Source: Glycomyces sp. L485 (lineage in GTDB: Bacteria; Actinomycetota; Actinomycetes; Mycobacteriales; Micromonosporaceae). Taken from it: a DNA stretch of 64,000 nucleotides. Shown piece by piece: positions 7,632 through 15,710 of the stretch. The stretch spans positions 1-64,000 of the forward strand of contig NZ_JAKZEW010000020.1 in NCBI RefSeq assembly GCF_022548875.1, in the 5' to 3' direction. Each line of letters begins with the position of its first letter. Position 1 is the stretch's first letter. The notes under the pieces were generated by a model. That model did not search any database. It had not been told where the DNA came from and saw nothing but the letters and a program-made list of their open reading frames with translations. The position numbers and the translations under genes are program-made.

Positions 7632-8779
7632 TCGCGGGTCTCCATGGCGCGGACGCTCAGCACGTCGGGCAGGTGCGCGGCGACCGGGTGCCATTGGCCG
7701 TCGGCGTCGACGGCGGTCCACACGTCGCCGCAGCGGGTGCCGAAGTACCAGGCTGGGTCGGACGCGTTGTCGTGGCAGGCGGCGTCGCGCAGGACGATCC
7801 CGAAGTACGCCTCGGTCGGCAGTCCGGTGCCCCACTGGTGCCAGGTCTCGCCGGCGTCGTCGGTGCGCCAGGCCGAGATGCGGTGGTCGGGCGGGAAGCG
7901 GTCCATGGCGTCGGAGACCGGGTAGGCCATGGCGACGCCGGCCTGGGTCGGGTGGGCGGTGACGTTGAAACCGAAGTTCGACGGCAGGTGCTCGGAGATG
8001 TTGGTCCAGCCGGCTTCGGGCTTGTCCGAGCGGTAGGCCGGTCCGTGGCTTTGGACGAGGAAGGTGCCTTCGGCGTCGCGGGCGACCTTGTGGATGCACT
8101 GGCCCGAGGCCGGTTCGGGGTCGGGCCCGTAGTCGACGGTGATGCCCTGGGTGACGCCGGTCCAGCTCTGGCCGTCGTCGTGGGTCTGGTAGATCCCGCC
8201 GGCGGACATGGCGATGGTGAGCGTGTCCGGCTCGTTCGGGTCGGGGACGATGGTGTGGACCGCCGCTCCCCCGCCGCCGGGCCCCCAGGTCTCGTGGTCG
8301 GGGTGCTCCCACAGGGCGCGGTTGAACGTGAAGGTCTGACCGCCGTCGTCGCTGCGCCACAGCGAGGTCGGTTCGACTCCGGCCCACACGCGGCCGTCTT
8401 GGAGGCCGAAGGTGAGCTGCCAGATGCGTTTGACGGTGTTCTTCTTGTCCGAGTCGGGCTGGTCGACGCCGGGGGCTTCGGAGAAGTCCAAGGGCCGGTA
8501 AGGCAGGTCCTGCGGGAAGGCGAGCGGCGCGGCCTCCGGCTCGTGCCAGGTGGCGGCGAGGTCGTCGCTTCGCCAGACGCTGGGCCCGAAGTGCGGTGAC
8601 TCGGCGCCGACGAGGATCGTGCCGGTCTCGGGGTCGCAGGCGACGGCGTAGATCTCCGAGACGGCGGTGAAGCCGTCGGCGTCGAGGGAGTGCGGGCCTT
8701 TGAGCACCCATTCGCGCCGGTCGGCGCTGGTGGCGGTGAACAGGCCTTTCTTGGTGCCGATGAGGACGAGGTATCCCAT
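7628..8779 (-). CDS. BNR/Asp-box repeat protein (sialidase-like beta-propeller)
   Basis: A 383-residue protein built of repeated Asp-box-like turns: SDDLAATW, SDDGGQTF, HDDGQSW and TDDAGETW, spaced as in beta-propellers. It starts MGYLVLIGTKKGLF and has no signal peptide, so it is cytoplasmic. It resembles proteins annotated as exo-alpha-sialidase or VPS10-like, but the catalytic Arg triad and Tyr/Glu pair of true sialidases are not evident, so enzymatic activity is not claimed. It is first in a two-gene operon with the MoaD-like protein, which suggests a functional pair. Confidence 0.8.
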   Translation of the reverse strand: MGYLVLIGTKKGLFTATSADRREWVLKGPHSLDADGFTAVSEIYAVACDPETGTILVGAESPHFGPSVWRSDDLAATWHEPEAAPLAFPQDLPYRPLDFSEAPGVDQPDSDKKNTVKRIWQLTFGLQDGRVWAGVEPTSLWRSDDGGQTFTFNRALWEHPDHETWGPGGGGAAVHTIVPDPNEPDTLTIAMSAGGIYQTHDDGQSWTGVTQGITVDYGPDPEPASGQCIHKVARDAEGTFLVQSHGPAYRSDKPEAGWTNISEHLPSNFGFNVTAHPTQAGVAMAYPVSDAMDRFPPDHRISAWRTDDAGETWHQWGTGLPTEAYFGIVLRDAACHDNASDPAWYFGTRCGDVWTAVDADGQWHPVAAHLPDVLSVRAMETRE

Positions 8780-8876
8780 GTCCGGGTCTCCTAGCCGGGT
8801 GTGCGGATGTTGTCGTCCTCATCGTCGCGCGTCGGTGTGACGTTTTGGGGATCTTGACCGATCGACCCGGGGTATT

Positions 8877-9395
8877 TCAGGCCCCGAGCTGCGCAAGGAG
8901 GTGCTTGACGGCCTCGTCGGGGGCCAGGCCGGTGGTGTCGACGACGGTGGTCTCGCGGGCCATCCAGTCGCTCAAGGCCCGCTCGTAGACCTCGCGGTGG
9001 TCCAGTCGCCAGGCCTTGGCGCCGGTCTCGACCGTGTCGGCTTCGACCCGTTCGGCCCACACCTCGCGCTCGGCGTGGAGCGTGAACGCCCGCATCGGGA
9101 TGTTCGCCTCGGTGAAACCGTCGACCAGTTCGGTCCAGTACCGGTGCTGCAGGACGGTCTGCGGGATGACCAAGGTGCCGCCGGTGAAGTCGAGGACCTG
9201 CCGTGCGGGCTCGATCGTCAGGCCACGCCACGGATCCCAGTCTTTGAAGTCCTCGCAGGGGATGTCGCCGATGATGGGCCGCAGGAGGTATCCGATGTGC
9301 TCGGAGTCGAACAGGCGGGCCGGGAGGGCCTGTGCCAGGAGGTCCGCGAGGGTCGACTTGCCGGCACCGTAAGTGCCGTTGAGCCATACGATCAT
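8877..9395 (-). CDS. AAA/P-loop protein, TmrB-like
   Basis: A 172-residue P-loop protein with Walker A GTYGAGKST at 7-15. The following organisation (FDSEHIGYLLRP, then DFKDWDPWRGLTIE, LVIPQTVL and FTLHAEREV) parallels TmrB, the Bacillus subtilis tunicamycin-resistance ATP-binding protein, and its actinobacterial relatives. In this family ATP binding is coupled to nucleotide or drug handling; the role here is inferred only from similarity. ATG 9395 puts the P-loop at the usual distance from the N-terminus. It is divergent from the HNH lipoprotein gene. Confidence 0.75.
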   Translation of the reverse strand: MIVWLNGTYGAGKSTLADLLAQALPARLFDSEHIGYLLRPIIGDIPCEDFKDWDPWRGLTIEPARQVLDFTGGTLVIPQTVLQHRYWTELVDGFTEANIPMRAFTLHAEREVWAERVEADTVETGAKAWRLDHREVYERALSDWMARETTVVDTTGLAPDEAVKHLLAQLGA

Positions 9396-9444
9396 TCGAG
9401 CGATCCTTGCAGCGTTCGGGCGTGTCGTTCGGGTCGTGAATGTG

Positions 9445-10875
9445 CTACGTTGCCCTCGCTCCTTCCCAACGTCCCCGGTCAGACAGGATCCTCGCATGTC
9501 CACCCGTTCCCGCCTCGCCGCCGCCGTCGCCGCGGCGGCCTTGCTGCCCGCGCTGGCCTCCTGCGAAGCGGTCGACGACCTGCTCGCCGAGGCCACCGAG
9601 ACGCCCGCGGACGCCCCGGCCGCTTCGGGCGACCAGTCCGAACTCATGCCGTTCACCGTCGAAGTGGACGCCGCCACTCTGAACGCGGCGATCGAGGCGC
9701 TCACCGTGGCCGAGGAAGCCGACGAAGGCTACGACCGGTCGCTGTTCCCGCACTGGAACGACCTGGACGGCAACGGCTGCAACGCACGCGAGGACACGCT
9801 CGTCGCCGAGGACCGGTCGGGGAACCTCAGCGACGCCGACTGCGGCGAGGCCATGACCGGCGAATGGGTCTCGATGTACGACGGCGAGACCGTGACCGCG
9901 TCGGGCGATCTCGACGTCGACCACTTCGTGCCGCTCAAGGAGGCGTGGGGCTCCGGTGCGCACGCCTGGTCGACCGAGGAGCGGGAGGCGTACGCGAACG
10001 GGCTCGACCAGCCGTGGCATCTCGTGGCCGTCACCGCCTCGTCGAACCGGTCGAAGTCCGACAAGGACCCCGCCGACTGGATGCCCGAGCTCGGCGAGGT
10101 CGCCTGCGCCTACATCTGGGCGTGGGTGCAGGTCAAGACCGAATGGGACCTGAGCGTGGACGCCGCCGAGGCCGAGGCGCTCCTCGGCTACGCCGCCGAC
10201 TGCTAAGCCGAGCGCCAGCCAGGTGACGCCGAGCTGCGCGGCCCGAGCCTGCTCGGCCTCGCTCATCGCATCGCGCCCGGTGGCCTTGGCGATGAACGCG
10301 ACCGGCTCCCAGCCCAGATCGTCGAGTCGTGCGGCATCCCCCAGGAGCAGCTCGGCGATGACGTCGGCGGCCTCAGGGGACGTCCAGCGGGCCCGGCCTG
10401 CGGCATCTGCCAAGTCGACACCGTGGACGGCGAGCTCGACGACGCGGGTGATCAAAAAGTCCTCCAAGGTCATCGGGTCGCCGTGGCGGGTCGTCACCAG
10501 GCGGCCGGGCGATGCGCCCGCGCACCGGGCGGCGATGCCGTTCCAGATGCGGTCGAATTCGGCGGCCAGCGCCGGTCCGCCGATCGTGGCCGCTGCGGCG
10601 GCGCCGTCGATCCGGGCGGCGTTGGCGGCGGCCGAAAAGCGCGCGTCGTCCCGGTAGTATCCGGCCGCGTCCACCGTCGCCACCGCAGGCGGCGACTCGT
10701 CGAGCATCGGGTCGAGGCGGGCGAGGGTCGTGTTGATGTGTGCCAGCAGCGCGGCGGCGTCCCACGGCACGCACCTGGTGGGCGCCGACCACTGTCGGGT
10801 CTCCAGTTCGGTGGCAGCCGCCGACAACCGCGCCGACTCGGCGCGCAAGGCGGTAAGTGCGACACTGTCGACCAT
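9445..10875 (-). CDS. MDMPI-type (mycothiol-dependent maleylpyruvate isomerase family) protein with antisense C-terminal extension
   Basis: Residues 1 to about 222 form a DinB/MDMPI domain: the N-terminal four-helix bundle, then TLEDFLITRVVELAVHGVDLADA with the metal-ligand His region, and the usual end near GVTWLALG at about 10207. No stop is present there. The frame stays open for another 255 codons through the antisense strand of the HNH gene, giving 476 residues. The extension has no family similarity and its composition is that of antisense sequence, so the ancestral stop was probably lost. Family members use mycothiol or metal for isomerase or transferase chemistry. Confidence 0.65.
   Translation of the reverse strand: MVDSVALTALRAESARLSAAATELETRQWSAPTRCVPWDAAALLAHINTTLARLDPMLDESPPAVATVDAAGYYRDDARFSAAANAARIDGAAAAATIGGPALAAEFDRIWNGIAARCAGASPGRLVTTRHGDPMTLEDFLITRVVELAVHGVDLADAAGRARWTSPEAADVIAELLLGDAARLDDLGWEPVAFIAKATGRDAMSEAEQARAAQLGVTWLALGLAVGGVAEERLGLGGVHAQVPFGLDLHPRPDVGAGDLAELGHPVGGVLVGLRPVRRGGDGHEMPRLVEPVRVRLPLLGRPGVRTGAPRLLERHEVVDVEIARRGHGLAVVHRDPFAGHGLAAVGVAEVPRPVLGDERVLACVAAVAVQVVPVREQRPVVAFVGFLGHGERLDRRVQSGGVHFDGERHEFGLVARSGRGVRGRLGGLGEQVVDRFAGGQRGQQGRRGDGGGEAGTGGHARILSDRGRWEGARAT
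9496..10206 (+). CDS. Secreted HNH endonuclease-like lipoprotein (DUF1524/GmrSD C-terminal type)
   Basis: A 236-residue exported protein. The signal peptide ends at a lipobox LASC (Cys23), followed by an acidic/Ala/Pro linker. The HNH core is recognised by DGNGCNAREDTL, then DLDVDHFVPLKEAW (catalytic DxDH) and the HLVAVTASSNRSKSDKDPADWMP segment. This matches secreted HNH nucleases common in actinobacteria, which probably degrade extracellular DNA. ATG 9496 is the only start giving the signal peptide. Its 3' part lies opposite the extension of the MDMPI-type gene. Confidence 0.87.
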   Translation: MSTRSRLAAAVAAAALLPALASCEAVDDLLAEATETPADAPAASGDQSELMPFTVEVDAATLNAAIEALTVAEEADEGYDRSLFPHWNDLDGNGCNAREDTLVAEDRSGNLSDADCGEAMTGEWVSMYDGETVTASGDLDVDHFVPLKEAWGSGAHAWSTEEREAYANGLDQPWHLVAVTASSNRSKSDKDPADWMPELGEVACAYIWAWVQVKTEWDLSVDAAEAEALLGYAADC

Positions 10876-11190
10876 GGGTGAATCCTATTCGCCCGCTTGA
10901 CAGAAGTGAAGCCGCTGTGACTTTCGCGGGACTGATCCGCCGGGTCCTCGACCGGGTGTACCACCGGGCCGACGCGCACCGGGCCGCGTGGGCGCGGGGC
11001 GGGCTCAGCGCCACCGACATCGTCGAGATGCGGCCCGGACCCGAACGGCAGGCCATTGAGGACGATACCGACCGGCGTGACGAGCCGGTCTGCGGCGCCC
11101 TGAGCGGGCATGAGCGCCTGGAGCTGCTCGCTGGAATCGGGGCGCTCCCCGACTGCCTCCGCGCACCGGACCCGGTATAGGTTGCGGGCC
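10876..11190. other. No confident gene (315 bp)
   Basis: Divergent promoter region between the MDMPI-type gene (minus) and the TPR gene (plus). A plus-strand frame from GTG 10917 could encode about 87 residues up to 11180, but it lacks a good ribosome-binding site and recognisable similarity, so it is left uncalled. Confidence 0.4.
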
Positions 11191-11679
11191 ATGACGACCG
11201 CAGATTGGGACCGGCGTGCCGCGGCGCTGTGGGAGACCTTCGACGACTACGCCCCGGACGCGTTCGTCGAGGCGATGGAGGCGCTCGCGGCCGAGTGCGC
11301 GGACGACCCGGTGGCGCTGTTCGAGATCGGCGGCGCCCACGATTCGACCGGCCGCACCCGGGAGGCGATCGGCTATTACCGCAGGGCGCTCGACGGCGGC
11401 CTGGACGCATCGCGGCGCCGGCAGGCGACGATCCAGATGGCCTCGTCGATGCGCGAGACCGGTCGGCCCGAGCAGGCACTGGAACTGCTCGACGCCGAGG
11501 CGGCGGCCGGGTCGGACGAGTACGACGGGGCGATCGCGATGTGCCGGGCGTTGACGCTCGCGAAGCTCGGCCGCGACCGCGAGGGCTTGTCGGTCGCGCT
11601 CATCGCGCTGGCCGGTCACCTGCCGCGCTATGGGCGTTCGACGGTGAACTATGCCAGGGGCCTGCTCGGCGAGGCTTAG
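11191..11679 (+). CDS. Tetratricopeptide repeat protein
   Basis: A 162-residue soluble helical protein. Helix pairs typical of TPRs are visible: DPVALFEIGGAHDSTGRTREAIGYYRRALDGGL, followed by RQATIQMASSMRETGRPEQALELLDAE and AIAMCRALTLAKLGRDREGLSVALIALA. It is likely a protein-protein interaction module; its length and single-domain form match small actinobacterial TPR proteins. Start at ATG 11191. Its stop shares four bases with the stop of the convergent nucleotidyltransferase. Confidence 0.8.
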   Translation: MTTADWDRRAAALWETFDDYAPDAFVEAMEALAAECADDPVALFEIGGAHDSTGRTREAIGYYRRALDGGLDASRRRQATIQMASSMRETGRPEQALELLDAEAAAGSDEYDGAIAMCRALTLAKLGRDREGLSVALIALAGHLPRYGRSTVNYARGLLGEA

Positions 11680-12425
11680 GTGTTGGCGGCGAGGCGGCAG
11701 GCGGTGGCCACGACCGGTCTTTGGTGTTCGTCGAAGACCGCTTCGAGGCGGTCGGCGGCGATCAGGTAGAGCTTGAGGCCGGCGCGGCAGGAGGTGTCGA
11801 GGTCGGTCGGGGCGGTGCCGGTCGCGGCGTCCCATGCCTCGGTCCAGTCGGGGCCTTCGGTGTCGCACACGAGGTTCCACAGTTCGTTCTCGGTGCGGTA
11901 GAGGATGCGGTCGGCCGCGGCGATGAGGCCGGGCAGTTGCAGGGCGAGGATGGCCCGGTTGGCGGCGGCGGCACGGGGGTTGCCTCCGGCGAGCATGCCG
12001 GCGACTTTGTGGACTTCTTCGGCGAGGCCGACCAGGCCCTCGGCTGCCCATTGGTCGGCTTTGGCGGCGATGGCGTCCCATCGCCAGGCGCCGGCTTTGT
12101 ACTTGGTGCGGGTGAGCAGGCCTTCGGGGTCGGTGAGGATGTGTGCGGCGCGCCAGGTGGGGACGGCGACGGGCGCTTCCGATGGCTGGTCGAAGGCGGC
12201 GTCGATCTGTTCGGGGGTTTTGCGGCCGATGGTGACCATGCGGCCGTCGATGTCGAAGACGTCGAGGTCGCCGGGGGTGTCGGTGACGGCGATGAGGTCG
12301 ATGTCGGAGTCGGGGTGGTCGGTGCCGAAGGCGATCGATCCGGTCAGCGCTATGCCGCGGGTGGTCGCGGCGATCTGTGCGGCGACGGCTTCGGCGATGG
12401 CGCGTGCTTGTCGGGTGTGGTCCAC
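11676..12425 (-). CDS. Nucleotidyltransferase domain protein
   Basis: A 249-residue protein with the polymerase-beta-type active site: GS at 29-30 and the two catalytic carboxylates Asp41 and Asp43 in TGSIAFGTDHPDSDIDLI. The C-terminal helical half (about 110-249) resembles that of aminoglycoside- or lincosamide-nucleotidyltransferase-like proteins. It may transfer a nucleotide to a small molecule or protein; resistance is possible but not shown. The stop overlaps that of the TPR gene. Confidence 0.8.
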   Translation of the reverse strand: MDHTRQARAIAEAVAAQIAATTRGIALTGSIAFGTDHPDSDIDLIAVTDTPGDLDVFDIDGRMVTIGRKTPEQIDAAFDQPSEAPVAVPTWRAAHILTDPEGLLTRTKYKAGAWRWDAIAAKADQWAAEGLVGLAEEVHKVAGMLAGGNPRAAAANRAILALQLPGLIAAADRILYRTENELWNLVCDTEGPDWTEAWDAATGTAPTDLDTSCRAGLKLYLIAADRLEAVFDEHQRPVVATACRLAANT

Positions 12426-12468
12426 GGTGACGAGTATGTGCTCGCCGTGCGCGGGCCGCCACGGGTTT

Positions 12469-12858
12469 TCAAGACACGGACTTGTAGTAGTCGATCTTGC
12501 CGATGATGTAGCGCCGTTTGGCCTCGAAGTCGGCGATGCGTTCGTCGACGGCGTGTTTGTGGTCTTCGAGGAGTCGGATGCGTTCGGCGACGGTGGCGTC
12601 TCCGGCGCGGACGAGTTCGGCGAAGCGGCACATCTGCTCGATGGGCATGCCGGTGTCGCGCAGGCATTTGAGGGTGCCGAGCCATTCGAGGTGGGCGTCG
12701 GTGAAGCGCCGCTGGCCGGTCTTGGTGCGGTCGACGTCGTCGATGAGGCCGACGCGTTCGTAGTAGCGCAGGGTGTCCATGGTGAAGCCCGATCGGCGGG
12801 CGCATTCGCCGATCGAGTAGCCGGGCGGGGAGGTCAGGTTGGCAACCACGGATCCCAA
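12469..12858 (-). CDS. MerR family transcriptional regulator
   Basis: A 129-residue protein with the MerR winged helix: YSIGECARRSGFTMDTLRYYERVGLI, then RRFTDAHLEWLGTLKCLRDTGMPIEQM. A long dimerisation coiled coil follows (about residues 85-120). The C-terminal effector part is short and lacks metal-binding Cys, like regulators of the aldo-keto reductase/NmlR type. It is divergently placed from an aldo-keto reductase whose promoter carries a classical MerR dyad, so it very likely controls that gene. Confidence 0.9.
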   Translation of the reverse strand: MGSVVANLTSPPGYSIGECARRSGFTMDTLRYYERVGLIDDVDRTKTGQRRFTDAHLEWLGTLKCLRDTGMPIEQMCRFAELVRAGDATVAERIRLLEDHKHAVDERIADFEAKRRYIIGKIDYYKSVS

Positions 12859-12909
12859 GGATAGCCGCTCGCCTCGGAGAGTGCGGCTCGCCGGTGTCTG
12901 CCTGCGGGT

Positions 12910-12940
12910 TTGCGCTGGAGTCCACTCCAGGTCCTAGCGT
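12910..12940 (+). promoter_or_regulatory. MerR-type promoter and operator of the aldo-keto reductase
   Basis: A -35-like TTGCGC (12910-12915) and a -10-like TAGCGT (12935-12940) are 19 bp apart, the over-long spacer that MerR proteins untwist. Between them lies the dyad CTGGAGT-CC-ACTCCAG (12915-12930). The gene start is 32 bp downstream. Confidence 0.85.
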
Positions 12941-12972
12941 CGAGAGCGAATCGATGGGAAGGAGGGTCCGCG

Positions 12973-13932
12973 ATGGAGCGGATTCGCATTGGAGACCGTG
13001 GTGTTGAGGTCTCGCGGATGTGTCTGGGCGCGATGGCGCTCGGCGGCGTCCAGGACAAGGAGACCTCGTACGCGATCCTCGACCGGTTCGTGGAGTTGGG
13101 AGGGAATTTCATAGACACCGCCAACTGCTACATGTTCTGGGTCGAGGGCGGCACCGGGGACGAGTCGGAGCTGATGCTGGGCTCGTGGCTAGCCGACCGA
13201 GGCGTGCGGGACGAGGTGGTGCTGGCGACGAAGGTGGGGCGGCGTCCGACGTTCCCCGGCGGCGGCATGGAGCACTCGGAGCCGCTGACGGCCGCGCGGA
13301 TCGGTGAGTCGATCGACGAGTCGCTGCGGCGGCTGGGAACCGATCGCGTCGACCTGTACTGGACGCACCGCGACGACCGCCAGACGCCGCCCGAGGAGAC
13401 CGTGGCGGGGCTGTCGGCGGTCGTGGCGGCGGGGAAGGCGCGGATCGTGGGCGCGTCGAACCACACCGCGTGGCGGGTCGAGCGGGCCAGGCACCTGGCT
13501 GAGGCGGCTGGCGCTCCGGCGTACACGGCGATGCAGAACCGGTATTCGTATCTGCGGCCGCGGCCGGCCACGGTGCTGCCCGAGGGCGGGCACGTGCATG
13601 CGGCGCCGGAGGACCTCGACTACGTGGGGTCGACGCCGGGGATGGCGATGCTGACGTATTCGGCGCTGCTGTCGGGCCGGTACACGCACAAGCCGCTGAC
13701 CGAGCCGTACCGGCATCCGGGCACCGACGCGCGGCTGCGGGTGCTCGACGAGGTGTGCGCCGAGACCGGCGCGAGCCGCAACCAGGTCGTGTTGGCGTGG
13801 CTGGTGGCGCACGAGGCGCCGCTGGTGCCGCTGGTCGGGGTGTCGTCGGTGGCGCAGTTGGAGGAGGTCGTCTCGGGTATCGGGCTGCGGCTCGACGACG
13901 ACCAGTGGCGGCGGATGTCCGAGGCGGCTTAG
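12973..13932 (+). CDS. Aldo/keto reductase
   Basis: A 319-residue (alpha/beta)8 NADPH-dependent oxidoreductase. The catalytic tetrad is in place: Asp48 and Tyr53 in NFIDTANCY, Lys87 in LATKVG, and His132 in LYWTHRDD. The cofactor part near the end reads VPLVGVSSVAQLEEV. AKRs reduce aldehydes and ketones. With the MerR dyad upstream, it is probably induced by a reactive carbonyl or similar ligand. A GGAAGGAGG ribosome-binding site precedes ATG 12973. Its stop overlaps that of the convergent sulfotransferase. Confidence 0.9.
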   Translation: MERIRIGDRGVEVSRMCLGAMALGGVQDKETSYAILDRFVELGGNFIDTANCYMFWVEGGTGDESELMLGSWLADRGVRDEVVLATKVGRRPTFPGGGMEHSEPLTAARIGESIDESLRRLGTDRVDLYWTHRDDRQTPPEETVAGLSAVVAAGKARIVGASNHTAWRVERARHLAEAAGAPAYTAMQNRYSYLRPRPATVLPEGGHVHAAPEDLDYVGSTPGMAMLTYSALLSGRYTHKPLTEPYRHPGTDARLRVLDEVCAETGASRNQVVLAWLVAHEAPLVPLVGVSSVAQLEEVVSGIGLRLDDDQWRRMSEAA

Positions 13933-15149
13933 CGGCGGTGCTGGTTCAGGCCGGTGACGAATTCGACGTAGTCGCCGAAGGCCTGTTCGATCGTGGCGTG
14001 GTCGAGGCCGTAGCGGCCGAGGGTGTACTCGTGCAGGCGGCGGTCGATCGGCCGTGACAGGGCCGCTTCCAGGCGGCTCCTGTCGCGGCCGGTCCATGGC
14101 AGGTCGAGTTCGGCGAACAGTTCGGGCACGTACGTGTGCGGGTCGGACATCAGCCAGTGGTAGCCGACGTCGTGGATGGCGGCGCGGTCGATGGTGGTGC
14201 GCTGGTCGCGGGCGCCGGCGACGCCTTCGGACAGGATCCGCAGCCACATGCGGCCGATGTCGGCGAGGTCGACGGCGCCGGGTTTGATGTGGAGGCGGTG
14301 GAGGCTCTCGGCCATGGAGCACATCGATCCCATGACGGTGCTCGGGTCGCGGTGGGTCCACACGATGTCGGCGTCGGGGAAGACTTCGCGGATCGATGCG
14401 ATGCTGAACAGGTTCCCGGGGTGTTTGATGACCCACCTGGCGCGGGGCCGCTCGTAGGAGAGGACCTGGAGGGCCTCTTTGAGGAGCCGGTAGTCGGCGC
14501 TGAAGTCGTGTTCGGTGAGGAAGTCGAGGTAGTCCCATATGGGGGCCACGGCGCAGTGCAGCGCGGTGTGGTCTTTGACGAAGTAGTCCTCTTCTTCGCC
14601 GTCGGCATCGACGGGGTGGATGATGTTCCAGTCGGGGCTGATCTGCAGGGTCATGTCGACGCGTTTTTGGGTCTGCTTGATCTGCCGGGCGCGGGTGGCG
14701 TCGTCGACGGCGAGGCCGAGGTTGTACATCTCCCACAGTTTCGGGCCGCGGCACCCGTCGGCGCGGGCGAGGATCTTGTGGGTGAGGGTGGTGGCGGTGC
14801 GCGGCAGGCCGACGACGAAGATCGGGCGGTTCACCGGCTCGTCGAGGATCTTGGGGTGCTTGGCTTGGAGGCCTCTGATCCGGTAGCGGTTCTCGATGCG
14901 GGATTTGACGAGGTCTTGGGCGCTTCTCCAACCGACGCCGGAGAGCCCTTCGATGGCGGCGAAGCAGCCCAGGAGGGTCTTCAGGTCGGCCAGGTCGGTC
15001 TGGTCGGCGTCGGTGAGGGCGACGCCGCCGTTCGCCGCTGCGGCCTTGCGCCGGATCGCTTCGAAGACGCGGTCGACGTCGCGTCTGGTGATCAGGCCCG
15101 GGGCGAGCATGGTGTTGTACAGGTGCAGGCGGGCGGTGGTGCGTCGCAT
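13929..15149 (-). CDS. Sulfotransferase family protein
   Basis: A 406-residue protein. The 5'-phosphosulfate-binding loop is VVGLPRTATT (112-121), and the 3'-phosphate-binding part is WTHRDPSTVMGS in the region PDADIVWTHRDP. The N-terminal 100 residues are helical. The length and loop match the Sulfotransfer_3 type common in actinobacteria, which transfer sulfate from PAPS to lipids, glycans or small molecules. The acceptor is unknown. It lies just downstream of, and in the same direction as, the YjbQ gene. Confidence 0.87.
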   Translation of the reverse strand: MRRTTARLHLYNTMLAPGLITRRDVDRVFEAIRRKAAAANGGVALTDADQTDLADLKTLLGCFAAIEGLSGVGWRSAQDLVKSRIENRYRIRGLQAKHPKILDEPVNRPIFVVGLPRTATTLTHKILARADGCRGPKLWEMYNLGLAVDDATRARQIKQTQKRVDMTLQISPDWNIIHPVDADGEEEDYFVKDHTALHCAVAPIWDYLDFLTEHDFSADYRLLKEALQVLSYERPRARWVIKHPGNLFSIASIREVFPDADIVWTHRDPSTVMGSMCSMAESLHRLHIKPGAVDLADIGRMWLRILSEGVAGARDQRTTIDRAAIHDVGYHWLMSDPHTYVPELFAELDLPWTGRDRSRLEAALSRPIDRRLHEYTLGRYGLDHATIEQAFGDYVEFVTGLNQHRR

Positions 15150-15182
15150 GGTTTCCTCGTCGGGGTGTCGGGGTCGGCCGCG

Positions 15183-15602
15183 CTAGCCGAGGTAGGTGAT
15201 GCGCACGGTCCGGTTCGGGTTGTCGCGGTTGGTGTCGACGATGACGATCGACTGCCATGTTCCCAGAGCGGGGCTGCCGGCGATGACAGGGATCGTGGCG
15301 TGCGGGGCGACCAGGCCGGGCAGGATGTGGTCCCTGCCGTGCCCGGTGGAGCCGTGCTGGTGGCGCCAGCGGTCTTCGCGCGGCAGCAGGTCGGCCAGCG
15401 CGTCGAGCAGGTCGTCGTCGGAGCCGGCGCCGGTCTCGATGATGGCGACGCCGGCGGTGGCGTGTGGGACGAACACGTTGAGCAGGCCGTCGCGGGCGCC
15501 GATCTCGCGCAGGAACGTCTTGCATTCGCCGGTGAGGTCGCGGACGGTCTCGCGGGGCCCGGTGGTGATGCGGATCGTGGTGGTGTGGAAGCTCTCGCCC
15601 AT
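15183..15602 (-). CDS. YjbQ/UPF0047 family protein
   Basis: A 139-residue protein whose C-terminal half carries the family pattern HGRDHILPGLVAPHATIPVIAG followed by LGTWQSIVIVD. HATAGVAIIETG and the two conserved His residues also fit. UPF0047 proteins form trimers; thiamin-phosphate synthase activity has been reported for some, but the physiological role is unsettled. ATG 15602 is chosen because the family starts close to the first beta strand. A sulfotransferase follows 33 bp downstream. Confidence 0.88.
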   Translation of the reverse strand: MGESFHTTTIRITTGPRETVRDLTGECKTFLREIGARDGLLNVFVPHATAGVAIIETGAGSDDDLLDALADLLPREDRWRHQHGSTGHGRDHILPGLVAPHATIPVIAGSPALGTWQSIVIVDTNRDNPNRTVRITYLG

Positions 15603-15710
15603 GGTGTCGATCCTGCCATGTTCTGTGCCGTCCCGTGTCGCACCGGGGGTCGGTTCTCGCCTCGGGGCTGTGCGGTCCGGTTGTCGGTGGTTTCGACTAT
15701 GGTGGGGTGC

